64,000 nt of DNA from Aulostomus chinensis (GCA_037954235.1 JBBMOA010000007.1:26869957-26933956); one strand, 5' to 3'; numbered from the stretch's first letter, positions 25,788-38,137 are shown. Notes: a model not told the origin generated them from the sequence alone. Made by a program: numbers and translations.

Positions 25788-28001
25788 ATGCCTTAACCTA
25801 CCTTTCACTGGGGGACCCCCCCCCCCTCCCCGCCTCATCAGACGCAAATGCATTTAAAGTCACCACAGCTGCTTCAGCCGTCACATGATCACAGCCAATA
25901 TCAGTATGCATCAGTAACCAGACTGAATTACTCTCCTTGTTGTGTCAAGGTTGGGGTTCATTGCTAATTCTAATATTTCTAATATAGAAATATTATACCG
26001 GACCCAACCTGTGGAATGCATTGCCTTAAATACTTAAATACAGGACTGTGAAAATATAACTGGGAATGAACCGCTCTGTTAGCTCTGTTAGCTAGCATCG
26101 CTCCGTCCAGTGATAAAAGCCCTCCAGGAACCTGGTTTCTACAGAACAGCACTTTCCAGACAGGTTCACTCGGTCGGTTTTCTTCTTGACGCAGACTAGA
26201 AAAGAGCCCATGATTCTTTTGCCTTCCACCAGTGACTCGGTCTCCACTAGACAGTACCTGGAGTGCTGCTTGTGTTCTTTTATAATGTTAGCTCATGAAT
26301 GACCTCAGCCCTCTACAGTACCCTAACAACTGCTGATTGTTTCTTGTAATCCCTCAGGCTGCGAGCGCGCTGCGTGATCAAGTTCTATTCCTTTGCTAAA
26401 AGTTGAAATATTCTTGGCTAATTTTTGTGCAGCTTAAAGTTTAAAATAGTGTTTGTAGAATCAAATGCAGACGAGCAATGGGTTCTGATCATGAGTTTTG
26501 ACCATAATTGTTTTTGACATTTCTTCCTAATGCCTGACACTTTAACTACATTTTAACTGATGATAAAAATCTGTTGTGCTCTACTGTGGTCGTCTCCTAC
26601 TTGTACTTGTACTCAGACCTGGGATGTACAGCAAGGTGAGAAGTTATTTTCCCAAATGAAACACACAACGGTGCCTTTTGTGTGGCGAAAGAACGACACG
26701 TTGATGAATTGTTTGTTTGATTTTAAACAAAAACTGCTTTTTGTGTCATTTTTCCCTTCTCAAGTAGAAAAGGAAGGAGACATTACCACACGAAATGGCA
26801 CGCTCGATTTTGTAACTCCTTAATTTTCAACTTGATGATGGTTGCACATTTAGATTATGAATGAAAACACGTTCTAATTATTCACAATGTGTTGGTGAAT
26901 GTTTGTTTTGAAGTTGCTGTGTTTTTTCCATTCTCCCTGATGCTCTTCAGCTGGAGTCTGTGTGGACTCCTGTTAAATCAGTTTTGCGATGAGAATTTGG
27001 CTCTCAGTCAAACTGCGGGACTTGAGCCTGGGGGGGGGGGGGGGGGGGGAACTGGATTTCCAAATCTGGATCCAGACGATGTGTTTGTGTACAAGCTAGT
27101 TCGCTGGGGCAGATTTCAGAATGAGTTTCATTCTTTGGATCTAAGTTGCGTTCATATTCTAACTAGTTTTCCTCCACAAAATCACTTTTGGGTTCCTGTT
27201 GGGCCACATGCTGGCGTAGAGCTGAGGATCGCCGCGAGATGTGGCGTTGCTGGGGTGCAAACCTCTTACCTCCTCTTATAAAATTGCTTTCACTTTTTAC
27301 ATCTGAGCGAATGTGGCCTTTGTCCGCTGAGTTTGAGGCTGAGCAATGAAAGAGTTTTCTTCAGTCCTCGATGGGCGGCGATGATCCTGGCGGCACCTCA
27401 CCAGCCACGCCTTCAGACCTCAGACAGACTCCGGTTTCGAGTGCTTCACAAGTGGGATCCTGGTGTTTTATGTTCCTTTTGTCTGCTGAGAAAAGGCTTT
27501 TTTTCCCCCCCCCCATGGATGTGATTGTGAAGATAGAAAGTTTCAGCCCAACAGAGACGATATGTGATGAAGACACCTTTGCTTGTATGGAAAATTAAAT
27601 TTTTGTCTTAACTTGTGAAATGAACGCCTGTGAAATCAACTTCATTTTCATCTCTTTTATTTTTAAATATATATTTATTATTATTATTATAATTATTATT
27701 ACGTTCAGATATGAAGTATCCCTGGTGACATGATGTGGGTCACCTGGATCCCCTGGTCTACTTTGACCCAAATGCCAAAATGTGAGAAATCTTTACTTTA
27801 ACGTGTCCCACAGCAACCCCTCCCCTCATGCTCCCTCCAGTAATTTTACATTTTCATTGCCAGAAAAGCGACAATGGAGCAGGACAGGACAGCTGAACTC
27901 AGACGGGTCCATTTAACGCCTCTGCTCCTTTCCCCTTCAAATGGTTTGAAGAATCTGTGCTGTAAACTGGCTTTAAATTCCAGTTTAAACCAATGATTTG
28001 C
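25788..28001. other. cat 3' UTR and spacer before the collectin array
   Basis: Noncoding. The catalase 3' end is unclear. An ATTAAA at 27594-27599 and an AATAAA at 28047-28052 are candidates, but neither is compelling. Poly-C occurs near 25818 and a roughly 19-base poly-G near 27031. An AT-rich (TTA)n-like patch spans about 27660-27705. ORFs here are short and unsupported. Confidence 0.5.
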
Positions 28002-28046
28002 AAGAAGCCAAACTGATGGCTAATAGCCAGTCTGGGGATGCACTGA
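28002..28046. repeat. 45-bp junction repeat at left edge of the collectin array
   Basis: These 45 bases recur exactly at 28452-28496 inside unit 1, and nearly exactly in units 2-4. They abut the start of unit 1 at 28050 and mark the outer left breakpoint of the tandem duplication. Confidence 0.85.
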
Positions 28047-28334
28047 AATAAAACATTGAACGATAGGCGGAGGCAGCGCCTCTGCAGCCACAGTCACCAC
28101 ATCACTTGTCTCTGTGCTCACAAGGCTGATTGAGCCAGATTAGTTTTTTAGTTTTTCATGAATCTATGTTTTTTTTTTTTTTGCTTTAAGGAAAATGCTG
28201 CAGGCTCGACCTTTAATTTGAAACTTCAATGAAATCTCCCGACATGCTTACTAGTCGTTAAAGAACCGTCTCATCTTTGACTCCATTCTGTTCTGTTTTA
28301 TTCATCAGATTAAAGAATAATGCTTCTTTGAATT

Positions 28335-28421
28335 TGTTTGTTTTTGGACTTTGTTAGTTTTTGATGCAGATTCGCAGACACAGACAGGTTTGAGGGAGTT
28401 TTCTCGTTTGTTAATAAATCA
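28335..28421 (+). promoter_or_regulatory. Possible liver-type promoter motifs of collectin unit 1
   Basis: TGTTTGTTTTT (28335-28345) resembles a FoxA/HNF3 site. GTTAATAAATCA (28410-28421) resembles an HNF1 half-site pair. Mammalian MBL genes are liver-expressed. The motifs recur in units 2 and 3. Unit 4 keeps the HNF1-like motif but has lost the FoxA-like one. This is a motif match only. Confidence 0.25.
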
Positions 28422-28591
28422 GATGTTAATGCAAGAGACAGAAATGTAGAGAAGAAGCCAAACTGATGGCTAATAGCCAGTCTGGGGATGCACTGACAAT
28501 CACTGAGTGCTGTACTGTCAGAGGAGAGGGAAGCTTTCTGTTTTCTCTCTTTTCTGAGTTTAATTGTCAGCTGCTGCTCATTTCCTCAGGA

Positions 28592-28997
28592 ATGGAGCTC
28601 TTATGTGTCTGTATTCAAGCTATTTTGCCACTTCTGCCTGCAAGCTGCAAAGAAGCATCCATCACTCCGTCTTTAGTCGGTAAGTTCTTCTCTTTTTATC
28701 TCTGAATCGGACGAAGGATTGATTTTAAGATCATCTTACTTTGGCATTTCTATGTCTTTAATTACGTCTGTAGTTCAAAACAAGAGAAACTGCAGGAGAT
28801 GTCATTTTTTGGGAAAGAAAGTAATGACTGGTCTTACTGAAGTTAAATGTTGATTTCATTTCTCAACACTTCCTGTTGCCAGTAGGATGAAAATGTTCCG
28901 TATGCAGCATTTTGTTTTGCAATAATCTTCCTAAAACAGCCTCTTAATGTCTTGATTATATTTGATAGAGATTCCAAGGCTGACTTCAGAAGACTAG
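28592..28997 (+). other. Upstream ORF/leader exon of collectin unit 1
   Basis: A candidate 5' exon ends at the donor 28679/28680 and splices to 28969. An AG at 28588-28589 could open it, or it could start further upstream. The ATG at 28592 reads 29 codons, then continues across the splice and stops at TAG 28995-28997. A single G separates that stop from the collectin ATG at 28999. The encoded 38-residue peptide begins with a hydrophobic, signal-like stretch. In the unspliced leader the frame is open back to an ATG at 28466. It could be a regulatory uORF or simply leader sequence. Confidence 0.45.
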
Positions 28998-28998
28998 G

Positions 28999-30417
28999 AT
29001 GTATCTCCTCCTCTGCTTCCTCTCTCTGATCGTTTCTACTGCCTGCAACGGGATTGTGTGTCCCAAAGGGGAACCTGGACCACCAGGGTTCAATGGATTG
29101 GACGGCATCCCAGGCCCTCGTGGACCAAAGGGTTTGTATTCTTAACTGAACTCATCCCATCAGAGCAGACTTCCCTCATGTTACTGAACATTATTCAGAG
29201 GATGCTCTTGTCTACAGCTCAGATTTGAGTGCTATGTGACGCTGCGTCAGTGTGTCCACTGATCTGGTGGGTCAAGTGAAGTCGCCTCCTCTGTTGCTGG
29301 TCTTCAGAGAGACACCGTTGTTGTTGTTGTTGTTGCACATTTCCATATTTTGACTTCAGGAGCGTGAACCACCTCTGCATCCGAGTTTGATTGCTGTGCT
29401 CATGCTCGCCAAAATAAACCGAATCAGAGAGGCGTGTGAATGGGCTCGGTCTAATTTGATGTTTGTTTTTTGTTGTTTCATCGCATCCAGGAGAGAGAGG
29501 ACCATCGGGGAGAACAGGAAGAACGGGACCACCTGGGCCTCCGGGAAATTGTGAAAGAGGTTATAAATATTTACAAAACTATCATTTGAGATACTTGTGC
29601 ATACTGCATTATTCAAGCTTGATGTCAGAAACATTTTTTGTGCCTAAGAGGTCAAAAGTCTTCGATGACCTCATTTGATGCCCTTTATTTATTTATTTAT
29701 TTCTAAATTTGACAAGTCGTTTCACGTCACTGAAATTCAGTCTCATCAAAAGAGCATAAGCTTGGTCATTGAGAAACTCGTGCACGCACGCCTCTCACAG
29801 CACCTCCGAAATTCAATGCTTCTATCAAGTCAGCTTTGTTTTCTGTGACTTCAGAGACTTTTGCCAGAGAAGAATTTGCTCTTGCCTTCAAAATGATACA
29901 TGAATCTGTTTCATCCAGGTGCCTTCGCCTCCGTTATCCAGGACATAGAAAACTTAAAGCAGAGGGTTGCCAAGTTTGAGTTGGGTAAGTATGGAACTCC
30001 AGGAAGAGTGGAGTGGGCGCTTGGTCAGATTTCCTGCTGAGCGCCACTTCTGCACGTCTACCTTTTCAAGCCTTTCCTCTCCTGGTGTAGGATTATCAAC
30101 TCCTGTGTGCACCTGAGTGGGACGTTTGACACGGGAAAATTACGCAAAGCAAAAAGGAAGCTATTATTAGCGGCGTGTTTCACCTGGTTTGTTACATCAT
30201 GTGTGAGGTTCATTCTGGAACATGTGTGTACACTGGACACAAGAACCAAAACAGTTTCAGAGCATTTGTACTTCATTGAAAAAGTAGACTGGACATAAAT
30301 TGAAGGGAAAAACACAATAGCCCTTCTTTGAGGAAATTCACACAAAAATGATGTCCCCCAAAAGAAAAAAGTAAGGTATTAAATCCAAAATGTGTGTGTG
30401 CGAGTGTGTGTGTGCGC

Positions 30418-30469
<52 letters not shown>

Positions 30470-31205
30470 CGCCACATTTTGCCCTCATCGCTGATTTCTT
30501 GCTTTCTTCTGTCATTTTACTACAACAGTTAATAAATTCCAAGAGAACAATAAAAGAATTGGAAAACAAAGACTTGGAAGTGAAAGTCTTTGTCCCGTGG
30601 ACCTTCCTTCATATCTTTGGATGGATGTTGAGTGTCCAGTCTTCCCCCAGTGTTCAGTCATATTTCTGATAACTTGACTGTTGTTTAAAGGTCAATGAAC
30701 AATCCTACTACGCTGGACATGACATGGTCTTGTCTCTAAATGTGGCGTTTGACTCATTAGAAAGTTCACTCAACTGTACTTGTTAAGTATTTGCTTATTT
30801 CTTCTGAATTTTCTTTTTCCAGCTCAAAACTACAAATTTGTCCGTATAGTTGGCCAGAAATACTTTGTGTCCAACAAGGAGAAAGACTCATTCTCCGGGG
30901 CCGCCGAGTTCTGCTCGCGCCGAGGTTTAGTCTTGGCTTTACCTGAGACCGAGGAGGAAAACAGCGTGCTGACTCAGGTGTTTGGTGACGTTGACGAGGC
31001 GGCCTGGATCAACGTCAACATTAATAAACCAGCCGGGAACTTTGAGGTTGATATGAAAGAACGACCTCTGACCTTTACTAACTGGGGAGTAGGGCAGCCT
31101 GACGAGTCCATCCAGGATGCAGGCTGCGCCACGGTGTTCCAGAACGGCGTCTGGGAAGTAAAATACGACTGCTCCTCAAGTGCTGTCATCGTCTGTCAGC
31201 TGTAG
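28999..31205 (+). CDS. Collectin, mannose-binding-lectin-like, copy 1 (216 aa)
   Basis: Coding exons: 28999-29131, 29491-29559, 29919-29984 and 30823-31205 (TAG). All introns are phase 1 and the total is 217 codons. The protein has a signal peptide (about 1-17) and an N-terminal Cys pair (C16, C21). Fourteen uninterrupted Gly-X-Y triplets run from about 24 to 65 and end in Cys65. A short coiled-coil neck (68-90) and a C-type lectin domain (93-216) follow. CRD cysteines pair as C120-C214 and C191-C206. The sugar-site motif is QPD (181-183), the galactose-type signature also seen in fish MBL homologues. The expected WND after it reads WEV (200-202), so calcium site 2 looks incomplete. By family it would be a secreted pattern-recognition molecule. 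AATAAA lies at 31539-31544. The exact orthologue name is not certain. Confidence 0.92.
30391..30464. repeat. (TG)n(GA)n microsatellite in collectin unit 1 last intron
   Basis: About 30 bp TG/CG followed by about 43 bp GA. An almost identical tract occurs in unit 2 at about 34233-34306, so the microsatellite was copied with the gene and has barely changed length. Confidence 0.95.
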
Positions 31206-32436
31206 AGAGGCCTTGCATCCCTTCAAGTATCACCGTTGTTGTTCTTCTATCTTGTGAGTGTAGCAATGCTCATCTAGGTACTGCGGTGTGTAAGCCTATC
31301 ATATCCTGCTTATATTAGCTGCGATGCTCATGCAAGGTTGAAGCTGCTAAACACACAGGAAAGTGTGATAAACAAGGCACAACTTACCTTCCAGTTTAGG
31401 AGTTGGGTCCCGGGCAGTTGGTCCTCATCCTTTTTTGAGCCAAGGTTTTTTTGTTTGTTTGTTTTGTTTTGTTTTATTTTGTTTTTGTAGGAATCCACCA
31501 AACACGTTCCAGAGCTCAGTGGGGACATTTCCTTTAAAAATAAAGGGAACAGATCCTTTCAGAACAACTACCAATCAGAAGATGGAAGAATTGTGTGTGT
31601 CTGCTTTCAAGCACGAAGCAGGTCACCTCTGCATCGCTCTTCATCCCCAGCCTCTCCTTTGAGTCAAAGCCAGATTCCCTGTTGTTCCGGAACAAGTTCT
31701 ATCTGCTGGCCCTTTCACTTCAGGACGGCTATATTCCCTTCTTCTTGGCTGCCCCGTGCGCATGTAGCATTTTGGAATGAAGTCAACTTGTCTTGTCGCA
31801 GTGTTTTATCCACGCCAAGCCTCACCCCCACACTGTCATCGGTGCTGGTGGGAGTATGCACCCACTCCCCACCCAGACATGTCAGGACTGAACAAAACAT
31901 TGAACGATAGGCGGAGGCAGCGCCTCTGCAGCCACAGTCACCACATCACTTGTCTCTGTGCTCACAAGGCTGATTGAGCCAGATTAGTTTTTTAGTTTTT
32001 CATGAATCTATGTTTTGTTTTTTTTTTGCTTAAAGGAAAATGCTGCAGGCTCGACCTTTAATTTGAAACTTCAATGAAATCTCCCGACATGCTTACTAGT
32101 CGTTAAAGAACCGTCTCATCTTTGACTCCATTCTGTTCTGTTTTATTCATCAGATTAAAGAATAATGCTTCTTTGAATTTGTTTGTTTTTGGACTTTGTT
32201 AGTTTTTGATGCAGATTCGCAGACACAGACAGGTTTGAGGGAGTTTTCTCGTTTGTTAATAAATCAGATGTTAATGCAAGAGACAGAAATGTAGAGAAGA
32301 AGCCAAACTGATGGCTAATAGCCAGTCTGGGGATGCACTGACAATCACTGAGTGCTGTACTGTCAGAGGAGAGGGAAGCTTTCTGTTTTCTCTCTTTTCT
32401 GAGTTTAATTGTCAGCTGCTGCTCATTTCCTCAGGA

Positions 32437-32842
32437 ATGGAGCTCTTATGTGTCTGTATTCAAGCTATTTTGCCACTTCTGCCTGCAAGCTGCAAAGAAG
32501 CATCCATCACTCCGTCTTTAGTCGGTAAGTTCTTCTCTTTTTATCTCTGAATCGGACGAAGGATTGATTTTAAGATCATCTTACTTTGGCATTTCTATGT
32601 CTTTAATTACGTCTGTAGTTCAAAACAAGAGAAACTGCAGGAGATGTCATTTTTTGGGAAAGAAAGTAATGACTGGTCTTACTGAAGTTAAATGTTGATT
32701 TCATTTCTCAACACTTCCTGTTGCCAGTAGGATGAAAATGTTCCGTATGCAGCATTTTGTTTTGCAATAATCTTCCTAAAACAGCCTCTTAATGTCTTGA
32801 TTATATTTGATAGAGATTCCAAGGCTGACTTCAGAAGACTAG
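32437..32842 (+). other. Upstream ORF/leader exon of collectin unit 2
   Basis: Same arrangement as unit 1: ATG at 32437, donor after 32524, acceptor before 32814, TAG at 32840-32842, one G, then the main ATG at 32844. The sequence is unchanged from unit 1. Confidence 0.45.
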
Positions 32843-32843
32843 G

Positions 32844-34259
32844 ATGTATCTCCTCCTCTGCTTCCTCTCTCTGATCGTTTCTACTGCCTGCAACGGGATT
32901 GTGTGTCCCAAAGGGGAACCTGGACCACCAGGGTTCACTGGATTGGACGGCGTCCCAGGCCCTCGTGGACCAAAGGGTTTGTATTCTTAACTGAACTCAT
33001 CCCATCAGAGCAGACTTCCCTCATGTTACTGAACATTATTCAGAGGATGCTCTTGTTTACAGCTCAGATTTGAGTGCTATGTGACGCTGCGTCAGTGTGT
33101 CCACTGATGTGGTGGGTCAAGTGAAGTCGCCTCCTCTGTTGCTGGTCTTCAGAGAGACACCGTTGTTGTTGTTGTTGCACATTTCCATATTTTGACTTCA
33201 GGAGCGTGAACCACCTCTGCATCCGAGTTTGATTGCTGTGCTCATGCTCGCCAAAATAAACCGAATCAGAGAGGCGTGTGAATGGGCTTGGTCTAATTTG
33301 ATGTTTGTTTTTTGTTGTTTCATCGCATCCAGGAGAGAGAGGACCATCGGGGAGAACAGGAAGAACGGGACCACCTGGGCTTCCGGGAAATTGTGAAAGA
33401 GGTTATAAATATTTACAAAACTATCATTTGAGATACTTGTGCATACTGCATTATTCAAGCTTGATGTCAGAAACATTTTTTGTGCCTAAGAGGTCAAAAG
33501 TCTTCGATGACCTCATTTGATGCCCTTTATTTATTTATTTATTTCTAAATTTGACAAGTCGTTTCACGTCACTGAAATTCAGTCTCATCAAAAGAGCATA
33601 AGCTTGGTCATTGAGAAACTCGTGCACGCACGCCTCTCACAGCACCTCCGAAATTCAATGCTTCTATCAAGTCAGCTTTGTTTTCTGTGACTTCAGAGAC
33701 TTTTGCCAGAGAAGAATTTGCTCTTGCCTTCAAAATGATACATGAATCTGTTTCATCCAGGTGCCTTCGCCTCCGTTATCCAGGACATAGAAAACTTAAA
33801 GCAGAGGGTTGCCAAGTTTGAGTTGGGTAAGTATGGAACTCCAGGAAGAGTGGAGTGGGCGCTTGGTCAGATTTCCTGCTGAGCGCCACTTCTGCACGTC
33901 TACCTTTTCAAGCCTTTCCTCTCCTGGTGTAGGATTATCAACTCCTGTGTGCACCTGAGTGGGACGTTTGACACGGGAAAATTACGCAAAGCAAAAAGGA
34001 AGCTATTATTAGCGGCGTGTTTCACCTGGTTTGTTACATCATGTGTGAGGTTCATTCTGGAACATGTGTGTACACTGGACACAAGAACCAAAACAGTTTC
34101 AGAGCATTTGTACTTCATTGAAAAAGTAGACTGGACATAAATTGAAGGGAAAAACACAATAGCCCTTCTTTGAGGAAATTCACACAAAAATGATGTCCCC
34201 CAAAAGAAAAAAGTAAGGTATTAAATCCAAAATGTGTGTGTGCGAGTGTGTGTGTGCGC

Positions 34260-34311
<52 letters not shown>

Positions 34312-35047
34312 CGCCACATTTTGCCCTCATCGCTGATTTCTTGCTTTCTTCTGTCATTTTACTACAACAGTTAATAAATTCCAAGAGAACAATAAAAGAA
34401 TTGGAAAACAAAGACTTGGAAGTGAAAGTCTTTGTCCCGTGGACCTTCCTTCATATCTTTGGATGGATGTTGAGTGTCCAGTCTTCCCCCAGTGTTCAGT
34501 CATATTTCTGATAACTTGACTGTTGTTTAAAGGTCAATGAACAATCCTACTACGCTGGACATGACATGGTCTTGTCTCTAAATGTGGCGTTTGACTCATT
34601 AGAAAGTTCACTCAACTGTACTTGTTAAGTATTTGCTTATTTCTTCTGAATTTTCTTTTTCCAGCTCAAAACTACAAATTTGTCCGTATAGTTGGCCAGA
34701 AATACTTTGTGTCCAACAAGGAGAAAGACTCATTCTCCGGGGCCGCCGAGTTCTGCTCGCGCCGAGGTTTAGTCTTGGCTTTACCTGAGACCGAGGAGGA
34801 AAACAGCGTGCTGACTCAGGTGTTTGGTGACGTTGACGAGGCGGCCTGGATCAACGTCAACATTAATAAACCAGCCGGGAACTTTGAGGTTGATATGAAA
34901 GAACGACCTCTGACCTTTACTAACTGGGGAGTAGGGCAGCCTGACGAGTCCATCCAGGATGCAGGCTGCGCCACGGTGTTCCAGAACGGCGTCTGGGAAG
35001 TAAAATACGACTGCTCCTCAAGTGCTGTCATCGTCTGTCAGCTGTAG
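32844..35047 (+). CDS. Collectin, mannose-binding-lectin-like, copy 2 (216 aa)
   Basis: Exons: 32844-32976, 33333-33401, 33761-33826 and 34665-35047 (TAG), with the same phases as copy 1. The protein differs from copy 1 at three collagen positions: Asn32 to Thr, Ile36 to Val and Pro61 to Leu. The neck and the whole lectin domain are identical, including QPD and the degenerate WEV in place of WND. The poly(A) signal AATAAA is at 35381-35386. The frame is intact, so it appears functional rather than a pseudogene. Confidence 0.92.
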
Positions 35048-36276
35048 AGAGGCCTTGCATCCCTTCAAGTATCACCGTTGTTGTTCTTCTATCTTGTGAG
35101 TGTAGCAATGCTCATCTAGGTACTGCGGTGTGTAAGCCTATCATATCCTGCTTATATTAGCTGCGATGCTCATGCAAGGTTGAAGCTGCTAAACACACAG
35201 GAAAGTGTGATAAACAAGGCACAACTTACCTTCCAGTTTAGGAGTTGGGTCCCGGGCAGTTGGTCCTCATCCTTTTTTGAGCCAAGGTTTTTTTGTTTGT
35301 TTGTTTTGTTTTGTTTTATTTTGTTTTTGTAGGAATCCACCAAACACGTTCCAGAGCTCAGTGGGGACATTTCCTTTAAAAATAAAGGGAACAGATCCTT
35401 TCAGAACAACTACCAATCAGAAGATGAAAGAATTGTGTGTGTCTGCTTTCAAGCACGAAGCAGGTCACCTCTGCATCGCTCTTCATCCCCAGCCTCTCCT
35501 TTGAGTCAAAGCCAGATTCCCTGTTGTTCCGGAACAAGTTCTATCTGCTGGCCCTTTCACTTCAGGACGGCTATATTCCCTTCTTCTTGGCTGCCCCGTG
35601 CGCATGTAGCATTTTGGAATGAAGTCAACTTGTCTTGTCGCAGTGTTTTATCCACGCCAAGCCTCACCCCCACACTGTCATCGGTGCTGGTGGGAGTATG
35701 CACCCACTCCCCACCCAGACATGTCAGGACTGAACAAAACATTGAACGATAGGCGGAGGCAGCGCCTCTGCAGCCACAGTCACCACATCACTTGTCTCTG
35801 TGCTCACAAGGCTGATTGAGCCAGATTAGTTTTTTAGTTTTTCATGAATCTATGTTTTTTTTTTTTTGCTTTAAGGAAAATGCTGCAGGCTCGACCTTTA
35901 ATTTGAAACTTCAATGAAATCTCCCGACATGCTTACTAGTCGTTAAAGAACCGTCTCATCTTTGACTCCATTCTGTTCTGTTTTATTCATCAGATTAAAG
36001 AATAATGCTTCTTTGAATTTGTTTGTTTTTGGACTTTGTTAGTTTTTGATGCAGATTCGCAGACACAGACAGGTTTGAGGGAGTTTTCTCGTTTGTTAAT
36101 AAATCAGATGTTAATGCAAGAGACAGAAATGTAGAGAAGAAGCCAAACTGATGGCTAATAACCAGTCTGGGGATGCACTGACAATCACTGAGTGCTGTAC
36201 TGTCAGAGGAGAGGGAAGCTTTCTGTTTTCTCTCTTTTCTGAGTTTAATTGTCAGCTGCTGCTCATTTCCTCAGGA

Positions 36277-36682
36277 ATGGAGCTCTTATGTGTCTGTATT
36301 CAAGCTATTTTGCCACTTCTGCCTGCAAGCTGCAAAGAAGCATCCATCACTCCGTCTTTAGTCGGTAAGTTCCTCTCTTTTTATCTCTGAATCGGACGAA
36401 GGATTGATTTTAAGATCATCTTACTTTGGCATTTCTATGTCTTTAATTACATCTGTAGTTCAAAACAAGAGAAACTGCAGGAGATGTCATTTTTTGGGAA
36501 AGAAAGTAATGACTGGTCTTACTGAAGTTAAATGTTGATTTCATTTCTCAACACTTCCTGTTGCCAGTAGGATGAAAATGTTCCGTATGCAGCATTTTGT
36601 TTTGCAATAATCTTCCGAAAACAGCCTCTTAATGTCTTGATTATATTTGATAGAGATTCCAAGGCTGACTTCAGAAGACTAG
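36277..36682 (+). other. Upstream ORF/leader exon of collectin unit 3
   Basis: ATG at 36277, donor after 36364, TAG at 36680-36682, one G, then the main ATG at 36684. The frame is identical to units 1 and 2; only the intron shows a base change near the donor. Confidence 0.45.
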
Positions 36683-36683
36683 G

Positions 36684-38137
36684 ATGTATCTCCTCCTCTG
36701 CTTCCTCTCTCTGATCGTTTCTACTGCCTGCAACGGGATTGTGTGTCCCAAAGGGGAACCTGGACCACCAGGGTTCAATGGATTGGACGGCATCCCAGGC
36801 CCTCGTGGACCAAAGGGTTTGTATTCTTAACTGAACTCATCCCATCAGAGCAGACTTCCCTCATGTTACTGAACATTATTCAGAGGATGCTCTTGTCTAC
36901 AGCTCAGATTTGAGTGCTATGTGACGCTGCGTCAGTGTGTCCACTGATGTGGTGGGTCAAGTGAAGTCGCCTCCTCTGTTGCTGGTCTTCAGAGAGACAC
37001 CGTTGTTGTTGTTGTTGCACATTTCCATATTTTGACTTCAGGAGCGTGAACCTTTCCTACGGAGCCATCGTCAAACCAAACTCTTCACTCACATTGACGG
37101 TCTTAAATGATTTAACATGTTAGCCCTTGAGTGTGTTGTTGCTGTAGCACGTCACACATCCACCACTTCGTCCAGCCAACATTTTATAACGTTGCCTGCC
37201 ATTTTGTTTGGAAAATGTCTCATTATCTGCAAAGGACCCCCAGGACCTGCTGGGATGCCAGGGATGCCAGGACCCCCAGGACAAATGGCAGTGTGTGAAC
37301 AAGGTGAACACACACACACACACACATCTATGTATATCCATCCATCGTCGTCTTCCGCTTATTCCTTACTAGAAAGGGTTACAAATGTGGAATCAAGTCC
37401 AGCTCACATTTGAAGCCCACGGATGAAGTTCATCGTCGCTGAGTATATTCTGATGTCGACTAATTGCTGACTTTACTCTCCATCATCCAGATCCCTTTGG
37501 TTTGGCTACTATTGAAGCCTTAAATCAGGCTGTGACAAAGTTGGAGATATGTAAGTATCCTCCTCCAGCAGTCGACACTACAGGAAGTGAGTACATGTGG
37601 ATGGGGAATAGCAGTGGCGTTTAGTTTAAGTCGTATTTACGGTGGTAGCTGAGTTAAAGTGTTGCATAACGTGAAAGATGACCTGCCACTTTACTGTCAG
37701 AATTCAAGTGTGATCATTTCCTCTCTTACTCTTTTTATTCTTCCTATCTTGTAGCGGTAAAGTACAACTTTGTGCGGACGGCCGGTAAGAAATACTTTGT
37801 GTCCGACAAGGAGAAAGGCTCTTTCTTCAAGGCGGTGGAGTTCTGCTCCCAGCAAGGCTTAGAACTGGCTTTGCCCCAGAATGAGGAGGAGAACAACCTG
37901 CTGACTCAGGCGTTCGATGATGTTGACCGAGCGGCCTGGATTAACGTCAACGATAAAAAGGCAAAAGGAAATTTTGAGGTGGATATGAAAGAACGACCTC
38001 TGACCTTTTCCAGGTGGGGCCCAGGGCAGCCTGATGTGTCCGTAGAGAGCACGGGCTGCACCATGGTGTCAGAACATGGCCACTGGGTGGTGACAACTGA
38101 ATGCTCCTTCAATGCTATCATCATCTGTCAGCTGTAG
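36684..38137 (+). CDS. Collectin, mannose-binding-lectin-like, copy 3 (214 aa, mosaic)
   Basis: Exons: 36684-36816, 37235-37303, 37491-37550 and 37755-38137 (TAG), 215 codons, all introns phase 1. The first exon (signal peptide, Cys pair, first collagen triplets) equals copy 1. The later exons are a different type. The collagen part is short and Met/Pro-rich (GMPGMPGPPG) with no Lys in the second collagen exon, 13 triplets in all. A distinct neck begins DPFGLATIEAL. The CRD differs from copy 1 at many positions. QPD is kept, but the WND position reads WVV. A poly(A) signal AATAAA lies at 38480-38485. Confidence 0.9.

Larger units (their letters stand above)
28050..31893 (+). repeat. Collectin tandem unit 1 (3844 bp)
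   Basis: The sequence AAAACATTGAACGATAGG starts at 28050, 31894 and 35736, defining periods of 3844 and 3842 bp. Units 1 and 2 differ by eye at only about a dozen places, including one (GTT)n length change and a T-run. Each holds a complete collectin gene. Confidence 0.95.
31894..35735 (+). repeat. Collectin tandem unit 2 (3842 bp)
   Basis: This is a head-to-tail copy of unit 1. Visible differences include a T-run change near 32013, two collagen-exon substitutions, one in the next exon, one fewer GTT at about 33160 and isolated intronic changes. Such near-identity implies very recent duplication or conversion. Confidence 0.95.

Noticed and set aside
28466..28705. 79-codon frame repeated in all four collectin units, as a separate gene
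   Set aside because: It overlaps the leader exon and its donor site. It is better explained as leader/uORF, and its repetition follows from the duplication itself.
28050..35735. Possibility that collectin units 1 and 2 are an assembly duplicate
   Set aside because: They differ at scattered sites, including three amino acids and a GTT length change, so two real copies are more likely. Long reads would settle it.
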